A stretch of DNA of 64,000 nt from the NCBI RefSeq assembly GCF_963676685.1, contig NC_092346.1, positions 43,459,289-43,523,288 on the forward strand. The letters are read 5' to 3'. The notes under the pieces are model-generated. The model was not told where the DNA came from. It searched no databases and worked only from the letters and a program-made list of their open reading frames with translations. Each line of letters opens with the position of its first letter. Within the stretch, counting starts at the first letter, position 1. Positions 1 through 11,790 of this stretch are shown one piece after another. The position numbers and the translations under genes were made by a program. Origin of the DNA: Mytilus edulis. Taxonomy: Eukaryota > Mollusca > Bivalvia > Mytilida > Mytilidae.

Positions 1-140
1 TTTAAGAAAAATGGAGGGTTGAACCTGGAAATATGGCTAGCAAAACCTCTCGCTTGTTGCGATGTTACAAATACCGCAAAACTGGCAACATAACGTGACA
101 GATACAAATGAATGCATGAAAACACAAGAATAAGGTGCAT
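1..140 (+). repeat. Dispersed repeat family C fragment
   Basis: The sequence with GGTTGAACCTGG and AAAACCTCTCGCTTGTT resembles the middle of family C copies at 39880-40120 and 46080-46150. It lies in the gene A intron after exon 11. Confidence 0.5.
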
Positions 141-256
141 GTATCGGAATGTTTATGTTAACAGTATTGGTGTAGATATTACACTTTGTCAAACAATCTT
201 ACTTGCTTTAATGGAATCAAAATAAGCAGAAGTAATCTAAATGTAATAGGTCTTAC

Positions 257-355
257 CATGTTATCCCAAAGTGCACTAGCTGCAACTTCTTGCCCAAGCT
301 CACTAAAGTGAAAACAATCCGGTGCAAAGTAATCCAAATCAGTAGAATTGTCATC
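257..355 (-). CDS. PLB1-like gene A, exon 11 (catalytic Asp/His)
   Basis: Encodes [20 protein letters not shown] and ends ALWDNM at a GTAAGA donor. It contains the D-x-x-H pair of the triad. No further exon is visible between 1 and 256. Confidence 0.95.
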
Positions 356-3300
356 CTGAAAAAAGAAACATAGATACTTCATTAGATAACGTATAACAAA
401 GCATTTGACAAAAAAATCTTTAGAAAACATTAAGTTTACTTTATATTGGTTTGATTATTATAATTATTGTTATGTCCCTGTTAGTCATATAACTGTTCAC
501 TTCATGTTCCTAATTAAGGAAATTGGTACTATTTCACGAAAAGCTCCTAGAAAGTACACAATTTACAAAGTGATTTACTTAAACTAAACATAAGTACGGC
601 AATCAAAATCATAATCCCCATATCTTTGTTGAGTTTATATGACTTTGTCAATACTTACATTTACTGGTATTTTTGTTTCAGAAAGGAATGGTTGATTGAC
701 CACAGTGAAATCATCTCTGGTATCATAACGTCCAGAGTCTACCAAATCCTCTAAACCATTCTGGTATTGAATAACTAAAGCTTTCAGTTCATCTTTATTA
801 TCTCCAGGAAAAGCACCACATCTACATGTAAAGCTGGAGAAAATAAAAAATGTAAGTTGGATAATTTTTGTTAAAAAATAATGAATTACGTTTGCATCCC
901 CTTCTGACCAATTTTACAATTGACATGAAAAGTAAAATCACAAACATACTGGACTCTAAAGAAAACCAAAACGGAAAGTCCGTTATCAAATGGCAAAGTC
1001 AAAAGCTCAAATACATCAAAAGGACGAATAACAACTGTCATATTCCTGACTTGGTACATACATCATTTTTTTATTTTAGCCTATTAAGTTGATCCATAAG
1101 GTCAGATTTTCACTTTTACAAAATGAAAGTTATTAGTGACTTACTACATAACGTAACATGTGTATTTAAGTATCATGAGATGGAATAGAAAAATAATAAA
1201 AGCACTAAAGTTCCAGTTAATATTTAATTAGAGGCAGCAATAGTTTACCAATGTAAAAATTCTGTATACAAAATATCCAAATGAAGGTAAAGAAAAACAC
1301 GAGGATATCCAATAAACTCAAAAACGGAGCGTATTCTTCTGTGTCCTCTTTGTGTTTTTCTTATTGTTATAATCCGAATTGTTTGTATATTTATGTTCTC
1401 AATTTCTGTAATTCGAAAATTAATCGATGAGCCTTAAGGAAAACAAGAATGTGTCCAAATTACACAGATGCCCCACTCGCATTATCATTTTCCATGTTCA
1501 ATGGACCGTGAAATTGGGTAAAAAATCTAATTTGGCCTTAGAAGTAAAAAGATCAGCCAGACGGGAACATGTGTACTAAGTTTCAAGTTGATTGGACTTT
1601 AACTTCTTTGAAAACTACCTTGACCAAAAACGTTAACCTGAAACTCACACTTTTAATTTCTATGTTCAGTGGACCATGAAAATGGGGTCAAAAGATTAAT
1701 TTTGTTTTAAAATAAGAAAGATCATATCATACTTTGGCCTTAAAAGTAAAAAGATCAACCAGAAGGGAACATGTGTACTAAGTTTCAAGTTGATTGGACT
1801 TTAACTTCTTTGAAAACTACCTTGACCAAAAACGTTAACCTGAAACTCACACTTTTAATTTCTATGTTCAGTGGACCATGAAAATGGGGTCAAAAGATTA
1901 ATTTTGTTTTAAAATAAGAAAGATCATATCATACTTTGGCCTTAAAAGTAAAAAGATCAACCAGAAGGGAACATGTGTACTAAGTTTCAAGTTGATTGGA
2001 ACTTCTTTGAAAACTACCTTGACCAAAAACGTTAACCTGAAACTCACACTTTTAATTTCTATGTTCAGTGGACCATGAAAATGGGGTCAAAAGATTAATT
2101 TTGTTTTAAAATAAGAAAGATCATATCATACTTTGGCCTTAAAAGTAAAAAGATCAACCAGAAGGGAACATGTGTACTAAGTTTCAAGTTGATTGGACTT
2201 TAGCTTCTTCAAAAACTACCTTGACCAAAAACATTAACCTGAAATTGGACGGACGGACGAAGAGACGCACAGACGGAAGGACGCACAGACCAGAAAACCT
2301 AATGCCCCTCTACTACCGTAGGTGGGGCATAAAAATCTATGCTGCGATAGTGCATACTAGATATTGCATATATTTTTATATTTCTATTACTAATTGTGCG
2401 CAATTATGACCAGTTCTGTAATATCAAACAGACATTTCTTTTCCTTCTTTTACCTCAATACCCTCATTTATTCTTCCAGACATACTTACTAATGAAGTGT
2501 ATCACAAACCAAGTTTTCATTTAGTAATGGTACATTGCCAATATCTAAAACTTCCACCACATTAACAAAAGCTTTCGGTACCTCTTTGTGGAAGATATCC
2601 AATGCCTCTGTGATGTATCCAATATATTTTTCTACTGTATATTCTGGCTGCAGAATTAAAGTCAAAATAAAAAAAATCAAATAATGAGCAAATAACGAGA
2701 GTCAGACAGCTCAGTTTAAGCAGGTGATCGGTGGGTTGTGTTGTCCGATTAAAGATTTCTCTGTACTATTTTTTTTTAAATTAATTTTAATCATGTATTC
2801 GTCCGTCTTTAATCGTTTGATATTATTACAGCCAATCATTGATACAGTATTTCTATATTAAGAACTTTAAAACTGAATGGCAGTTTAAAAAAAAATGCAT
2901 AGTATGGTAAAGTCAACTATTAAAATTCACAGAGATAATGTATTGTAGCAATCCTCGTTATTTAGATTTGTTTATTAATATTCAGACATTAATTCATCTT
3001 GGGTCGTGAGATTTAATTATGAATATTCAAGCATAAATCTATCTTGGGTCGTGAAACTGTAACAGGTATCTTTATTAAATATTATGCTAGCAGAACAGAA
3101 CCATGTCATTTAAAGCTCGTTATCGTCCTATGTATGGTAAAATGTTTAATGGAAGATAGATGGTTCACATAGGCAATTGCCAAACATACACGCCTCCTTC
3201 TTATATTGTTACGGTTAAATTAATATGTTGTTAACTTTGTACTAAAAATAATAAATTAATTTAACAACCATGCAAATGTGTTGCTTATTTTTTGTTTATG

Positions 3301-6300
3301 TTCCTTTGTCATCAGATTCTAGCATCAAGGTCCCGCCTTCTTTTGTTTATATAGGTCTTTATGTATTTCAAAATTTGCTGTATACTAAATTTTGAGGCAC
3401 TCCTGGTTCTTAATTTTTTTTTATCAGAAATGTGCATCTAATAATTCATTAAAAAGTCATGTTAATCTTATAATAATTGTAAGATGTTATAGATGTGTCT
3501 AGAAAATATGATGATCTATTAGACAAATGCAGTTTTTACATTTTTACATATTTTAGTGGAAAATATTGACATAAGCCTAGAAATTTTTATCATTCTTGTT
3601 CATCAATAGAGATAAATAAATATCCACTTCTTATCGTTTAGACTGCCTACCCTGTCCCCACAATAGTCACACAGATCATTTCCACCAATGAACATAGTTA
3701 TAACTTTCCAGTCATTCACAAAATCAACTCCTTCTTTACCAGATTTCATTCTATCTACTAGTAATCTTGCTTGGAATGGCATGTTTCTAAAATGATATAT
3801 AAATGTCTTACGAATTTTCTACTTCTGAATCAGTGCAGTGAATTCTGACCTCATTTCCGAGTTGCTTCTGATTTCCCATATTACACATAAATTTTACTTC
3901 ACCAAAATGAACGACTGTGTAAGATAAATTACAATTTTTAAATCTCTGGATACAAGCCTTATTTTTTACAGTGATTTTAAAAATAAATATTTTTAGAAGT
4001 TGCCAAAATATGAGGAAGAGTGTAATCATTGTAATCAGTTCTAGATCGTCTTGATTGGCTAACTGGAATACTTTCTGAGCAAATGTTTTGTTATTATTGC
4101 AAAATGTTTGGGAGAATAAAATATAGTTTATTTTCTGTTTATTTCAAACTCAAAATTTTTCATATTTAGTACTTGTTTACACAAAATGTAAAGCATGAAT
4201 AGAAAGATCCTTTATAACAGGATCATCTTATTCTGGTAAAAGTATATATGTTTTCAAACTTTTTGGAATAATTCATACTTGCAAAAGTATGAACTTTTCG
4301 AAACACTAAGGATTTTCTTTTCCAAGGCATAGATTACCTTATCCGTATATTTCCCTCGGTTTTAGTTTGTTACCCCGATTTTGTTTTTTGTCCATGGATT
4401 TATGAGTTTTGAACAGCGGTATACTACTGTTGCCTTTATTTTTGGTACAACTTTTGGGGGAATTTTAGGTGCTAAATGCTCTTTAACTTTACACTTGTTT
4501 TGCTTTCTAACTTTTTTATCAGAGCAACTCCGATGAGTCTCATGTAGACGAACCGCGCATCTGTAGTATTGAGTTATAAGTCTAGTACCCTCGATAACTA
4601 TATAATAAGTAACCAACTCTACCAAAAATTAACAAAACCTTTTAGAACTTCATTTTGAAAGACGTCCCATGTCTTTATGGTATATCCTTGATATTTATAA
4701 AAAATATATGTTCTAAATAGATTAATTTACAAATTTCTGTTCATCAAACAGCAACAGAAAAGCCAAAAGTACAGAACATTTTTAAAAGCGAAAATGCCAA
4801 ATATATGCAACAGTAGTTTATCGATGACAGTTATAGTTAGTTTACAGTTGTTCTGAAATTGTCAGGTGATGTTCCTTGTTTTTTGTTAGTTTAATCGGGT
4901 TTTGATGTCAAACATTTTCAAATAAAATGGTATGGCAGTTTCACAGTGAACAGCTACTTGATTATTTAATTCTAATAAAAATTCTTCGAATATATTCTGA
5001 ACTGGCATTACTTTTCTATTTCTTCTCGATATAGAGTGAACTAACCTGGCCTCATTCCCTGGATCTGCCACGTTCAAATGAGCATTCTCACTTTCAAAAT
5101 CACCACTTCCAACAGAAAATCCAACCAGATTTGGATTATATCGTTTCAACATATCTAAATAATAACAAAAAAGCATAGACATTGTCAGAATGTTTTCTTA
5201 CTTTGATTTAAGTGTTTCCTTTTGATAATTGGTCAATATGAAGATGCCCAGACTCGTTTATCTTATCCTTTTAAAATGTCTTTTTTCTTATTTTCACTGT
5301 AGTCGTGGTCATCTTGTGTATTTCTTATGGCATAATTCAGTTGTATCGTTAAGTCAAATCAATTGTATTATTAAGTCATGGTTTAGCCTACAAAAGTTTA
5401 TCAAAATCATTTTATTTTTCTTTGCAAGATCTTAGACCATAACCTTGTATGAAACATCGTTAGTTTTATTCCTTTTACTGCACTGTTCTATTTCTTTAAA
5501 TGTATTATTTGTTAATATTTACACATTTGAATTTCCTTTTAATCTAGTTAATAAATATGTACAATTCGCATGTGCCAATCTTGATATGTATTACTGTAGT
5601 CAGTTCAAGGTATTCATTTGTATTAAGTATTATATAAAGTTATATACCATATTCTGTTGATTTGTGTGATGTTGTGTTGTAATTTTGAGTTCGTTTTTTT
5701 TGTGGGGAAAGGGGGGTGGTAAAAAATGCCTTAAAAATGTCGATTTTAATTTGATATTTATTAAATCTTACTTGCAAGTGTTATATGTTCATCAACATTG
5801 CCATCGCCACCAACACTGAAATAAACAACTGTTTCTTACTGATATAATTTCTTAAAACTTGCCATGCACAATTTTAATCCTGGTATCTATGATAAGTAAT
5901 TTGTATTATATATAGGTTGATTGTAACTGCCACTTTCTGTTTTCATCAATACAATTTTCTGATACCAACATTTAATACCATCAAGCTACAATTGGTAAAT
6001 ATAATTTCTGTCGTTATATATGACACATCATGTTTTACAATGGCAAAGTTTTAATCTTTTGAAAGTTCATTATGCATCCAGCATATGACTTTATTTTTGA
6101 TTTTTATAGCAAAGAAGACGTTTCGTACGAAGTGCAAAGGAATCAGCGTCATATTTTTTTGGTTCAAAATTTACAAATGCTTATAAGTACAAACGATCTA
6201 GCAGCGTCACGTGTTTGTTTTGTAGGAAAAATAAGCTGCACATATTCCCTTCATATCTGTGACATTCTGTATCCCTCTCGAAATCACATATCTATAACAA

Positions 6301-9300
6301 TTCTATAAAACCCAAAACTTTATATACAATAGATATTTGATCAATAGATCGGATTTCAAATGTTACCTCCAGGAAAGTCCCCTGTCCTGCCTCAGTAGTC
6401 CAATGGGTGTTTTTGCTGTAATACCAGTTCCAGCCTGGAATGAAATATAGAACGAATACTTATATAATTTGGCAGATTTTGAAAATACAGAGTATACACT
6501 GTCGTCTTAAAAACGTCTTGAGATTAAACATATTAACATGACTATCTTTATTATTAGACCAATCTTGCCAGCACTCTTATCCAGATTGTAAAATGGCATA
6601 TATAGGCGTTTTTCGTGTGCAGTTAGTTTTCTATCTTAGAAGCCTACACAAATGCTCGTAATGAATAAATTTAGGATTTAAACAGATAGAAACTGCATGA
6701 ACTTTCACGTTCAAAGAGATTTTTTCATCAATTAAACCCTTTTTTAGATTACTAAATGGGCGAATTTCACCCTGACATAAGAAATTATTTGTTTTGCGTA
6801 ACGGTATTTGTTAAACTTTGTGATGCACAACAACGGCAAAGGTTTGTCCTTGCGTATATATACTAACTTTTAATCAAAAATAATTTGCAACACATAGGTT
6901 AACTGGGCTAAAATAAATAAAACTCAGAAAAAAACGCACTCAGAGGAAATTCAAAAGGGAAAGCCCTAATCAAATGGCAAAATCAAAAGCTCAAAAACAT
7001 CAAACGAATTGTTAACAACTGTCATATTCCTGACTAAGTACAGGCATTTTGTTATGTAAAAAATTGTGGATTAAACTAAGAAAAATATAGATTATCACAC
7101 CCATCAACAATGCTGTGACAACTGCGGACAAACATGTTATATGTTCTAAATATGAATTGGACAGCTTACAAGAGTCAACACCGGATATCTCGTCAAAACA
7201 ATGGTATTTTTATTAATATTTAACTTACTGTAATTGAATCGCCAATGGCAGCTACCACGCTGATGTCAGCTGGTGTCAATTCATGAACTGAAAAAAGAAA
7301 AATAAAGCATAGAGTAATTCATTGAATATTATTCTCAAAACGAGATTTCCTAGTATTTGCTGCAAATATTTTCCTCTTTTCCTTTTACGACAATATAAAT
7401 TGCTGGAATCTCATGTCAGTATTTTTCTGGTCTCATGAAAACTAAATGATACTAAACCAAGACCTATGGAACAATAACAAGATACAAAACTGAGTGTAAT
7501 TAATGAAACAGCGCCACGATACTAGTTTTCTGAATTATCATCTCAACCAAAATAAAATTAACATCTAGTACTATCTTGTCTAACGTTGTTGCCCTTGATT
7601 TTCAGGTTCACTCAATAAAGTCGCTTCATGTTTGCTCCATTTGAATTTTACTAACACATTTGTTTGGTCGACTGGAAAAAGACAGGAATTCAAAGAAGAT
7701 AAATATTTAAAATACCATTGACTTTTAAGTACAGTATATGTCTGTTTTTCCTTTTTTCCATTTTCCATTGGTAGATCGATACTAGAATTAACTGTCCGGT
7801 AACATGTTGGACACTAAAAACTGACATCATTTTGTTGTATGCTAAACTTATTAAACATTTTTCGACATAGCATCATGATAATACAGTATTTTTATTCAAA
7901 GTATTCTGCATTTCAAGTTTTTGATTTTCAAATATTTTGTCCTCGACCGTCATTATCGAAATGCTGATTTTGTATAGAACAGACTAGAGAGCAACAATTA
8001 TTTAAAAACCAAATTATGACCATTCTCAAATTTAACGATAAAGTTGAAATTCATTAACGGCCTAAGGAGAACATTGTCCTTTGTACCGTTGATGGTATTA
8101 GTTAAATTAGTACCATTAAATGTAATTGGTTTTTACATACTCAATACCACTACAGGTGATGCATTAGTCACGACGGAACCCGTCTCATAATATAAACTGG
8201 GATTTGGTTTTTCAAGTACATATTGATGGTCTAAATATGCATCGGTTGTAGTAAAGTATTTAAAATTACTGAATAATGTAATTAAAAAGTAAAAATAGAA
8301 GTGTTTTTAATGGTTACTAATATCTATACACTATCTGGCCTTTGAGATAGTCCTGTGTATATTGATAGTATTCTTATCTACATAATCAGTTAAATAGATA
8401 CATATTTGCACACCGGGTACATGCATCTTTTATCTAGAGCATCATAGCTTCGACTTTGTAACCATTCTAACGCATAACTTAAAAATATATATATAATTGT
8501 GTTGTTTACATGATGACACGATGTCAAGTATAATGCACTCGTCTGTTTCAACCGCCTCGGCAGTCTCGTGAAACCGTATTCGCCAGCTTGGTAATAGGGT
8601 AGTGGTTTAATCCTTGGTATAGTCAAGACTCGAAAATTGATATTTTCATCGAACCGCTAAGCACGAGGCATTTATAAGTAGTGAAACCAAAGATTTATCG
8701 GTTTGGTTTATCGATTTGTCTGGTGACTATGGTTAGTGTGACATGTCTTACTGCATTTTGTTACTGTGTACTCTCCACGTTAAAATCTGACTCGGCTTAT
8801 TCAAGTTCTCTTTATGCAAAGCAGGGTTGATATCATTCGTCCTGGTAAATATTTAACATTACTAGTCGACGTTAAAAACCAATCCATTCATTTACCATTT
8901 GATTCCAATTTTGAATAAGCACAAATATCACCGCTTAACACATATATCTAGCTTCTCAACAAACACCACTGTTCACAAGTGAGGAAATAAAGTAACACAT
9001 ATTTCTTTTCAAACGAAAAGGAATTTTAAAAAGACCCAAACAATAGTGAAACATATTAAAGAATGCAGAGTCATGAACAATCTGTGTAGAAATTGTATTA
9101 CCATTTGTTGCGTTCTTGTTTAATCTAAATCCTTCGCATGGAAACTGGACGCTCTGAAATTCACAATATGATAAAATAATTGATTAAAAACAATTTTCAT
9201 TAAAATAAAATGTTTACAAGTCTTCAAGAACTTTGGAGACTGTTGTCACCTGAATATCGCACTGAAATGAATCAGAGATTATTATTTAAAAAAAAACACC

Positions 9301-11790
9301 AAAAAACCCAAACATTCTAATTTTATAATCTGATTTCAATATCAGAAAAACTTATTTCATATTTTCGCTATGGAATCTTTTGCTGTCTTCACTATTTATT
9401 TGTTATGTGAGATTTATGATAAACGTGTTATTTCTTAACTTCTTATTTTCGATTATCCCACATATCCTTAAGCGTTTACATTTCTCATTTGATATGACTT
9501 GCCAAAATATTTGATCAAAATCGTGTTTTTTACAAAACGAGATATCCTCTGCAATAATTTACATGCACATCCTATAAGTTGTATTGGTTTTTGTTTGAAA
9601 TAAACTATTAATTTAATATTCCAAAAATAATCCTTGCAAAAATCGTTAGAAATCAAACTTCACTGGTTATACGGTCGACACAACGTACATGTGATCATTA
9701 GAAACTGACATGCATACAAAGCGGGTACAATGGAAAATAACAGAATATTAATTAGGGGAAGGAGTGATATTTTGTAACAGGCCATCTATCAATCCTTTGG
9801 ACATTTTGTAATGGTGTCACTTTAACGTATAGAGACGTGAAAGTATGCTTTAGTTGCACCTTTCCGAAAGAACGTAACTTCGTATTTATACATCACACAA
9901 AACCAATAGCCGCTTTTAACATGGATTTAATAGACGGAATGCAGAAATCCAGGGATAACCATGTAAAGTTCTATGATCCATTTAAACCCTGGAATTTAAG
10001 TTCTCTCTCTCGTTTTCTTAATACTCTTTTGTGCCATTGGCTTCTAGGCCATCTAAACATTTTGAGTTTTGTGACGGTTGGACCTGATGACGGTGATACA
10101 GAAAAACACGTGCTTGTGTACTGAACTTGGAATTTTCAATAGTTGACAGCATATTAAATACTTCAGCTTGTCAGTAAAAACAGTACACCATAGAAGAATT
10201 TAACGTAATTTTACCTTTGATTTTGCTTTGTTGAATTTTTTAATATGCTGATCGAATAGTTTCAAAAATGTTTGGTTTCTGGATTGTTCTTCCAAGAAAT
10301 GTTTGTATTCTTTAAACTTCAAAGCTGAAAAAGAATAGCTGACATAAGTATTGTGGTGAACATTATAGTATGTTTGTATTCGTTTATTCTGGGACTATTC
10401 GGTCTAGTCCGTTAAAGATATGACTGTTACTTGTATCAGTCTCTATTGGAGCATGCAATAAAGAAAAAAAGGATGTTCAATTTGATTGTAATTTTTTTTT
10501 TAAATTCGGGAGGGGGAGGGGCTACTTAATACTTCAGATATGTTACCATTACCATCTAAACATAATTCAATGTCCGGTATCTTCAATTATTCGTCGCTGT
10601 ATTATGTTCCACTTCACAAACGCTATCGAAAATATTGGATTGTAATTTTAGTAATTTAGCAAGTTTATAAAGTAAAATTCTAAACTTTTAAATGGTTATT
10701 AGTTTTATATATTTGTTTTAAATTGATTTTTGAACATTGCCGTTTTCTTCGATAGTCATAGTCTTTATTGTATGAAGGAAATAGTGTTTAAATAATTGAA
10801 AGTTATGTGCCTAATATAATAAAGTTGCATTAATAGAAAGGAAACACAGAAAAATACAGATTTTGGATATAAGTGTTTTAAATGAACAATGATTTCAAAA
10901 CAAACTCATTAGGATATTATTTAGTTTCTGACTTAGTAGTGGAAACGCAAAGGATATAGCACTATGTTGCCTTTGAATTTGAAATTATTTTGTATAGAAT
11001 TCTCGATAGAACGCCTGACCAGTTGCATCATTTCTTTTGCATCTATATACATATTACATTAAAAGCTTTTTTTTAAATCCAAATGGACAACTTTTTATTT
11101 ACATGTACAAAATTTTAAAAGTAATTGTTAGAATTTTTTTGCTCTAGTATCATGTGTATACAACCTGGATAACGTTACGACACACTCGATATAACAAAAT
11201 TAACGGTACCAATTTTCTTGCACCAGATGCGCATTTCGACATAATACATAAATAAAAACCTGATAAATAAAGATTATTAATTTTTCAAAATGTACAGGCT
11301 TCATAGGAATAAAATTGTAACAAGAGTGTAAAATAATTAACTTTCATATAAAAAATATGCATATGAAAGTATATATATGCAAAAATGTGTATTATAAAAA
11401 AAATTGTTCAATATTTTCATTTAATATGTATATGGATAAACTATCATGGTCTGTGAGATTAAATTGTTAAATGATTTATGTCTTTCTTCAAACCATTATT
11501 TATATTGTGTAGTACATGGACTAAACAATTTGGTAAGATTAATATAAACCTGTTTAAATCGGCGTCACAGTGACCACACTATATAAACGATGACCTTTAA
11601 AAAGTATTAAATTTATAAACATCTCAAGTGAAAAATATTTATTTACGCATGTCTCGTAATCCAGCTTAAATATCACTTCATAAAGTATTTGCGCTAAAAT
11701 ACATATTAAAGAGGTAAAGTTGAACTATTACTTACCATTTACTGTGGTGAAAACCAAAATAAAACAGCAGAAGTACCGCAAAGGCTCCAT
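257..11790 (-). CDS. PLB1-like: Phospholipase B1-like GDSL hydrolase, gene A (3' end outside window)
   Basis: The coding sequence is spliced from 11 exons: 11736-11790, 10215-10324, 9102-9153, 7229-7287, 6367-6434, 5772-5815, 5046-5154, 3651-3786, 2490-2647, 659-833 and 257-355. Joined, they give 355 residues without a stop, and every junction is GT-AG and in phase. Residues 1-18 form a signal peptide. GDSIT at 88-92 supplies the nucleophile Ser90, GGNDLC starts at residue 200, and the block FAPDCFH supplies Asp335 and His338, the other triad members of the GDSL/SGNH phospholipase B family. Family members hydrolyse acyl esters of phospholipids and lysophospholipids outside the cell or at the cell surface. 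Gene B has two further exons (tail and membrane anchor), so gene A should continue beyond position 1. It is a tandem paralogue of gene B. The start ATG is the only one giving a hydrophobic leader spliced in phase. Confidence 0.93.
659..833 (-). CDS. PLB1-like gene A, exon 10
   Basis: Encodes [17 protein letters not shown] through [19 protein letters not shown]. The C-x-C and [11 protein letters not shown] blocks match gene B exon 10 and the family. Confidence 0.93.
890..1080 (+). repeat. Dispersed repeat family C
   Basis: Shares AAAATCACAAA..ACTG, GAAAGTCCGTTATCAAATGG and AACTGTCATATTCCTGACTT with 6935-7060, 34886-35025, 39880-40120 and 45925-46200. The reverse orientation is seen at 13985-14190, 26470-26665 and 40375-40710. 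It lies in gene A intron 9. Confidence 0.8.
1468..2330 (+). repeat. Minisatellite-bearing element, 202-bp units, with hairpin end
   Basis: The motif GGGAACATGTGTACTAAG recurs at 1563, 1765, 1967 and 2164. Two full units are 202 bp and nearly identical; the third has a 5-bp deletion. The array is bounded by ATGCCCCAC at 1468-1476 and its inverse at 2322-2330. The right end folds into a hairpin (2302-2330) after a GGAC-rich stretch. It lies in gene A intron 9. Confidence 0.8.
2490..2647 (-). CDS. PLB1-like gene A, exon 9
   Basis: Encodes [20 protein letters not shown], then [16 protein letters not shown] and a conserved VCDT. An in-frame TAG appears only if the intron is read through (donor GTAAGT begins at 2489), so the exon is not terminal. 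It is 158 nt, as in gene B. Confidence 0.92.
2975..3062 (+). repeat. Short tandem duplication
   Basis: ATCTTGGGTCGTGA occurs twice 47 bp apart, within similar flanks. It lies in the intron between gene A exons 8 and 9. Confidence 0.55.
3651..3786 (-). CDS. PLB1-like gene A, exon 8 (GGND block)
   Basis: Encodes [20 protein letters not shown]... through [18 protein letters not shown]. The GGND Asn contributes to the oxyanion hole in SGNH hydrolases. Confidence 0.95.
4318..4600 (+). repeat. Dispersed repeat family B with nested family D insert
   Basis: The ends (AAGGCATAGATTACCTTA, then TTTGGTACAACTTTTGGGGG and GATGAGTCTCATGTAGACGA) match family B at 50336-50525. Between them, about 4345-4437, sits a block with TTTAGTTTGTTACCCCGA that is found alone at 15164-15255. 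It lies in gene A intron 7. Confidence 0.75.
5046..5154 (-). CDS. PLB1-like gene A, exon 7
   Basis: Encodes [20 protein letters not shown] followed by [14 protein letters not shown]. The order YNPNL, G-S/T-G, N-A-V/D-PG is that of the family. It is 109 nt, as in gene B. Confidence 0.93.
5772..5815 (-). CDS. PLB1-like gene A, exon 6
   Basis: Encodes [15 protein letters not shown]. The GGDGN block is characteristic of the phospholipase B domain. It is 44 nt, as in gene B. Confidence 0.92.
6367..6434 (-). CDS. PLB1-like gene A, exon 5
   Basis: Encodes [22 protein letters not shown], the segment following the nucleophile in phospholipase B. It is 68 nt, as in gene B. Confidence 0.92.
6935..7060 (+). 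repeat. Dispersed repeat family C
   Basis: Shares CTAATCAAATGGCAAAATCA and AACTGTCATATTCCTGACT with the other family C copies. It lies in gene A intron 4. Confidence 0.75.
7229..7287 (-). CDS. PLB1-like gene A, exon 4 (GDS nucleophile)
   Basis: Encodes [20 protein letters not shown]. It carries the nucleophile block of the GDSL family. At 59 nt it is the same length as gene B exon 4. Confidence 0.95.
7800..9090. other. Gene A intron 3, no gene seen
   Basis: AT-rich intron sequence. Short open frames here show no family resemblance and no splice pairing with neighbours. Confidence 0.6.
9102..9153 (-). CDS. PLB1-like gene A, exon 3
   Basis: Encodes [17 protein letters not shown]. The FPC motif and the 52-nt length match gene B exon 3 exactly. 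Confidence 0.88.
10215..10324 (-). CDS. PLB1-like gene A, exon 2
   Basis: Encodes a charged N-terminal segment ([14 protein letters not shown]...) with one NQT glycosylation sequon. It is homologous to gene B exon 2. The acceptor is a pyrimidine tract plus CAG, and the donor is GTAAAA. Confidence 0.85.
10325..11735. other. Gene A intron 1, no gene seen
   Basis: Low-complexity AT-rich DNA with poly-A/T runs. No coding signal or repeat copy was recognised. Confidence 0.6.
11736..11790 (-). CDS. PLB1-like gene A, exon 1 (signal peptide)
   Basis: Starts at ATG 11790 and encodes [18 protein letters not shown], a typical cleavable leader. The donor is GTAAGT at 11735-11730. The exon ends in phase 1. 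Confidence 0.85.

Noticed and set aside
2170-2409. 79-codon frame with repeated Arg/Thr/Asp
   Set aside because: It arises from the GGAC-rich tail of the minisatellite element.
2487-2492. In-frame TAG at the end of gene A exon 9 as a gene end
   Set aside because: A consensus GTAAGT donor begins inside it and exon 10 continues the family sequence in phase.
5868-5905. Short CCTGGTATCTATGATAAG match to family B
   Set aside because: Only about 20 bases match, too short to annotate as a separate copy.
9837-10124. 95-codon plus-strand frame in gene A intron 2
   Set aside because: No recognisable domain, no splice partner, and it lies antisense within an intron. Retained only as a chance frame.
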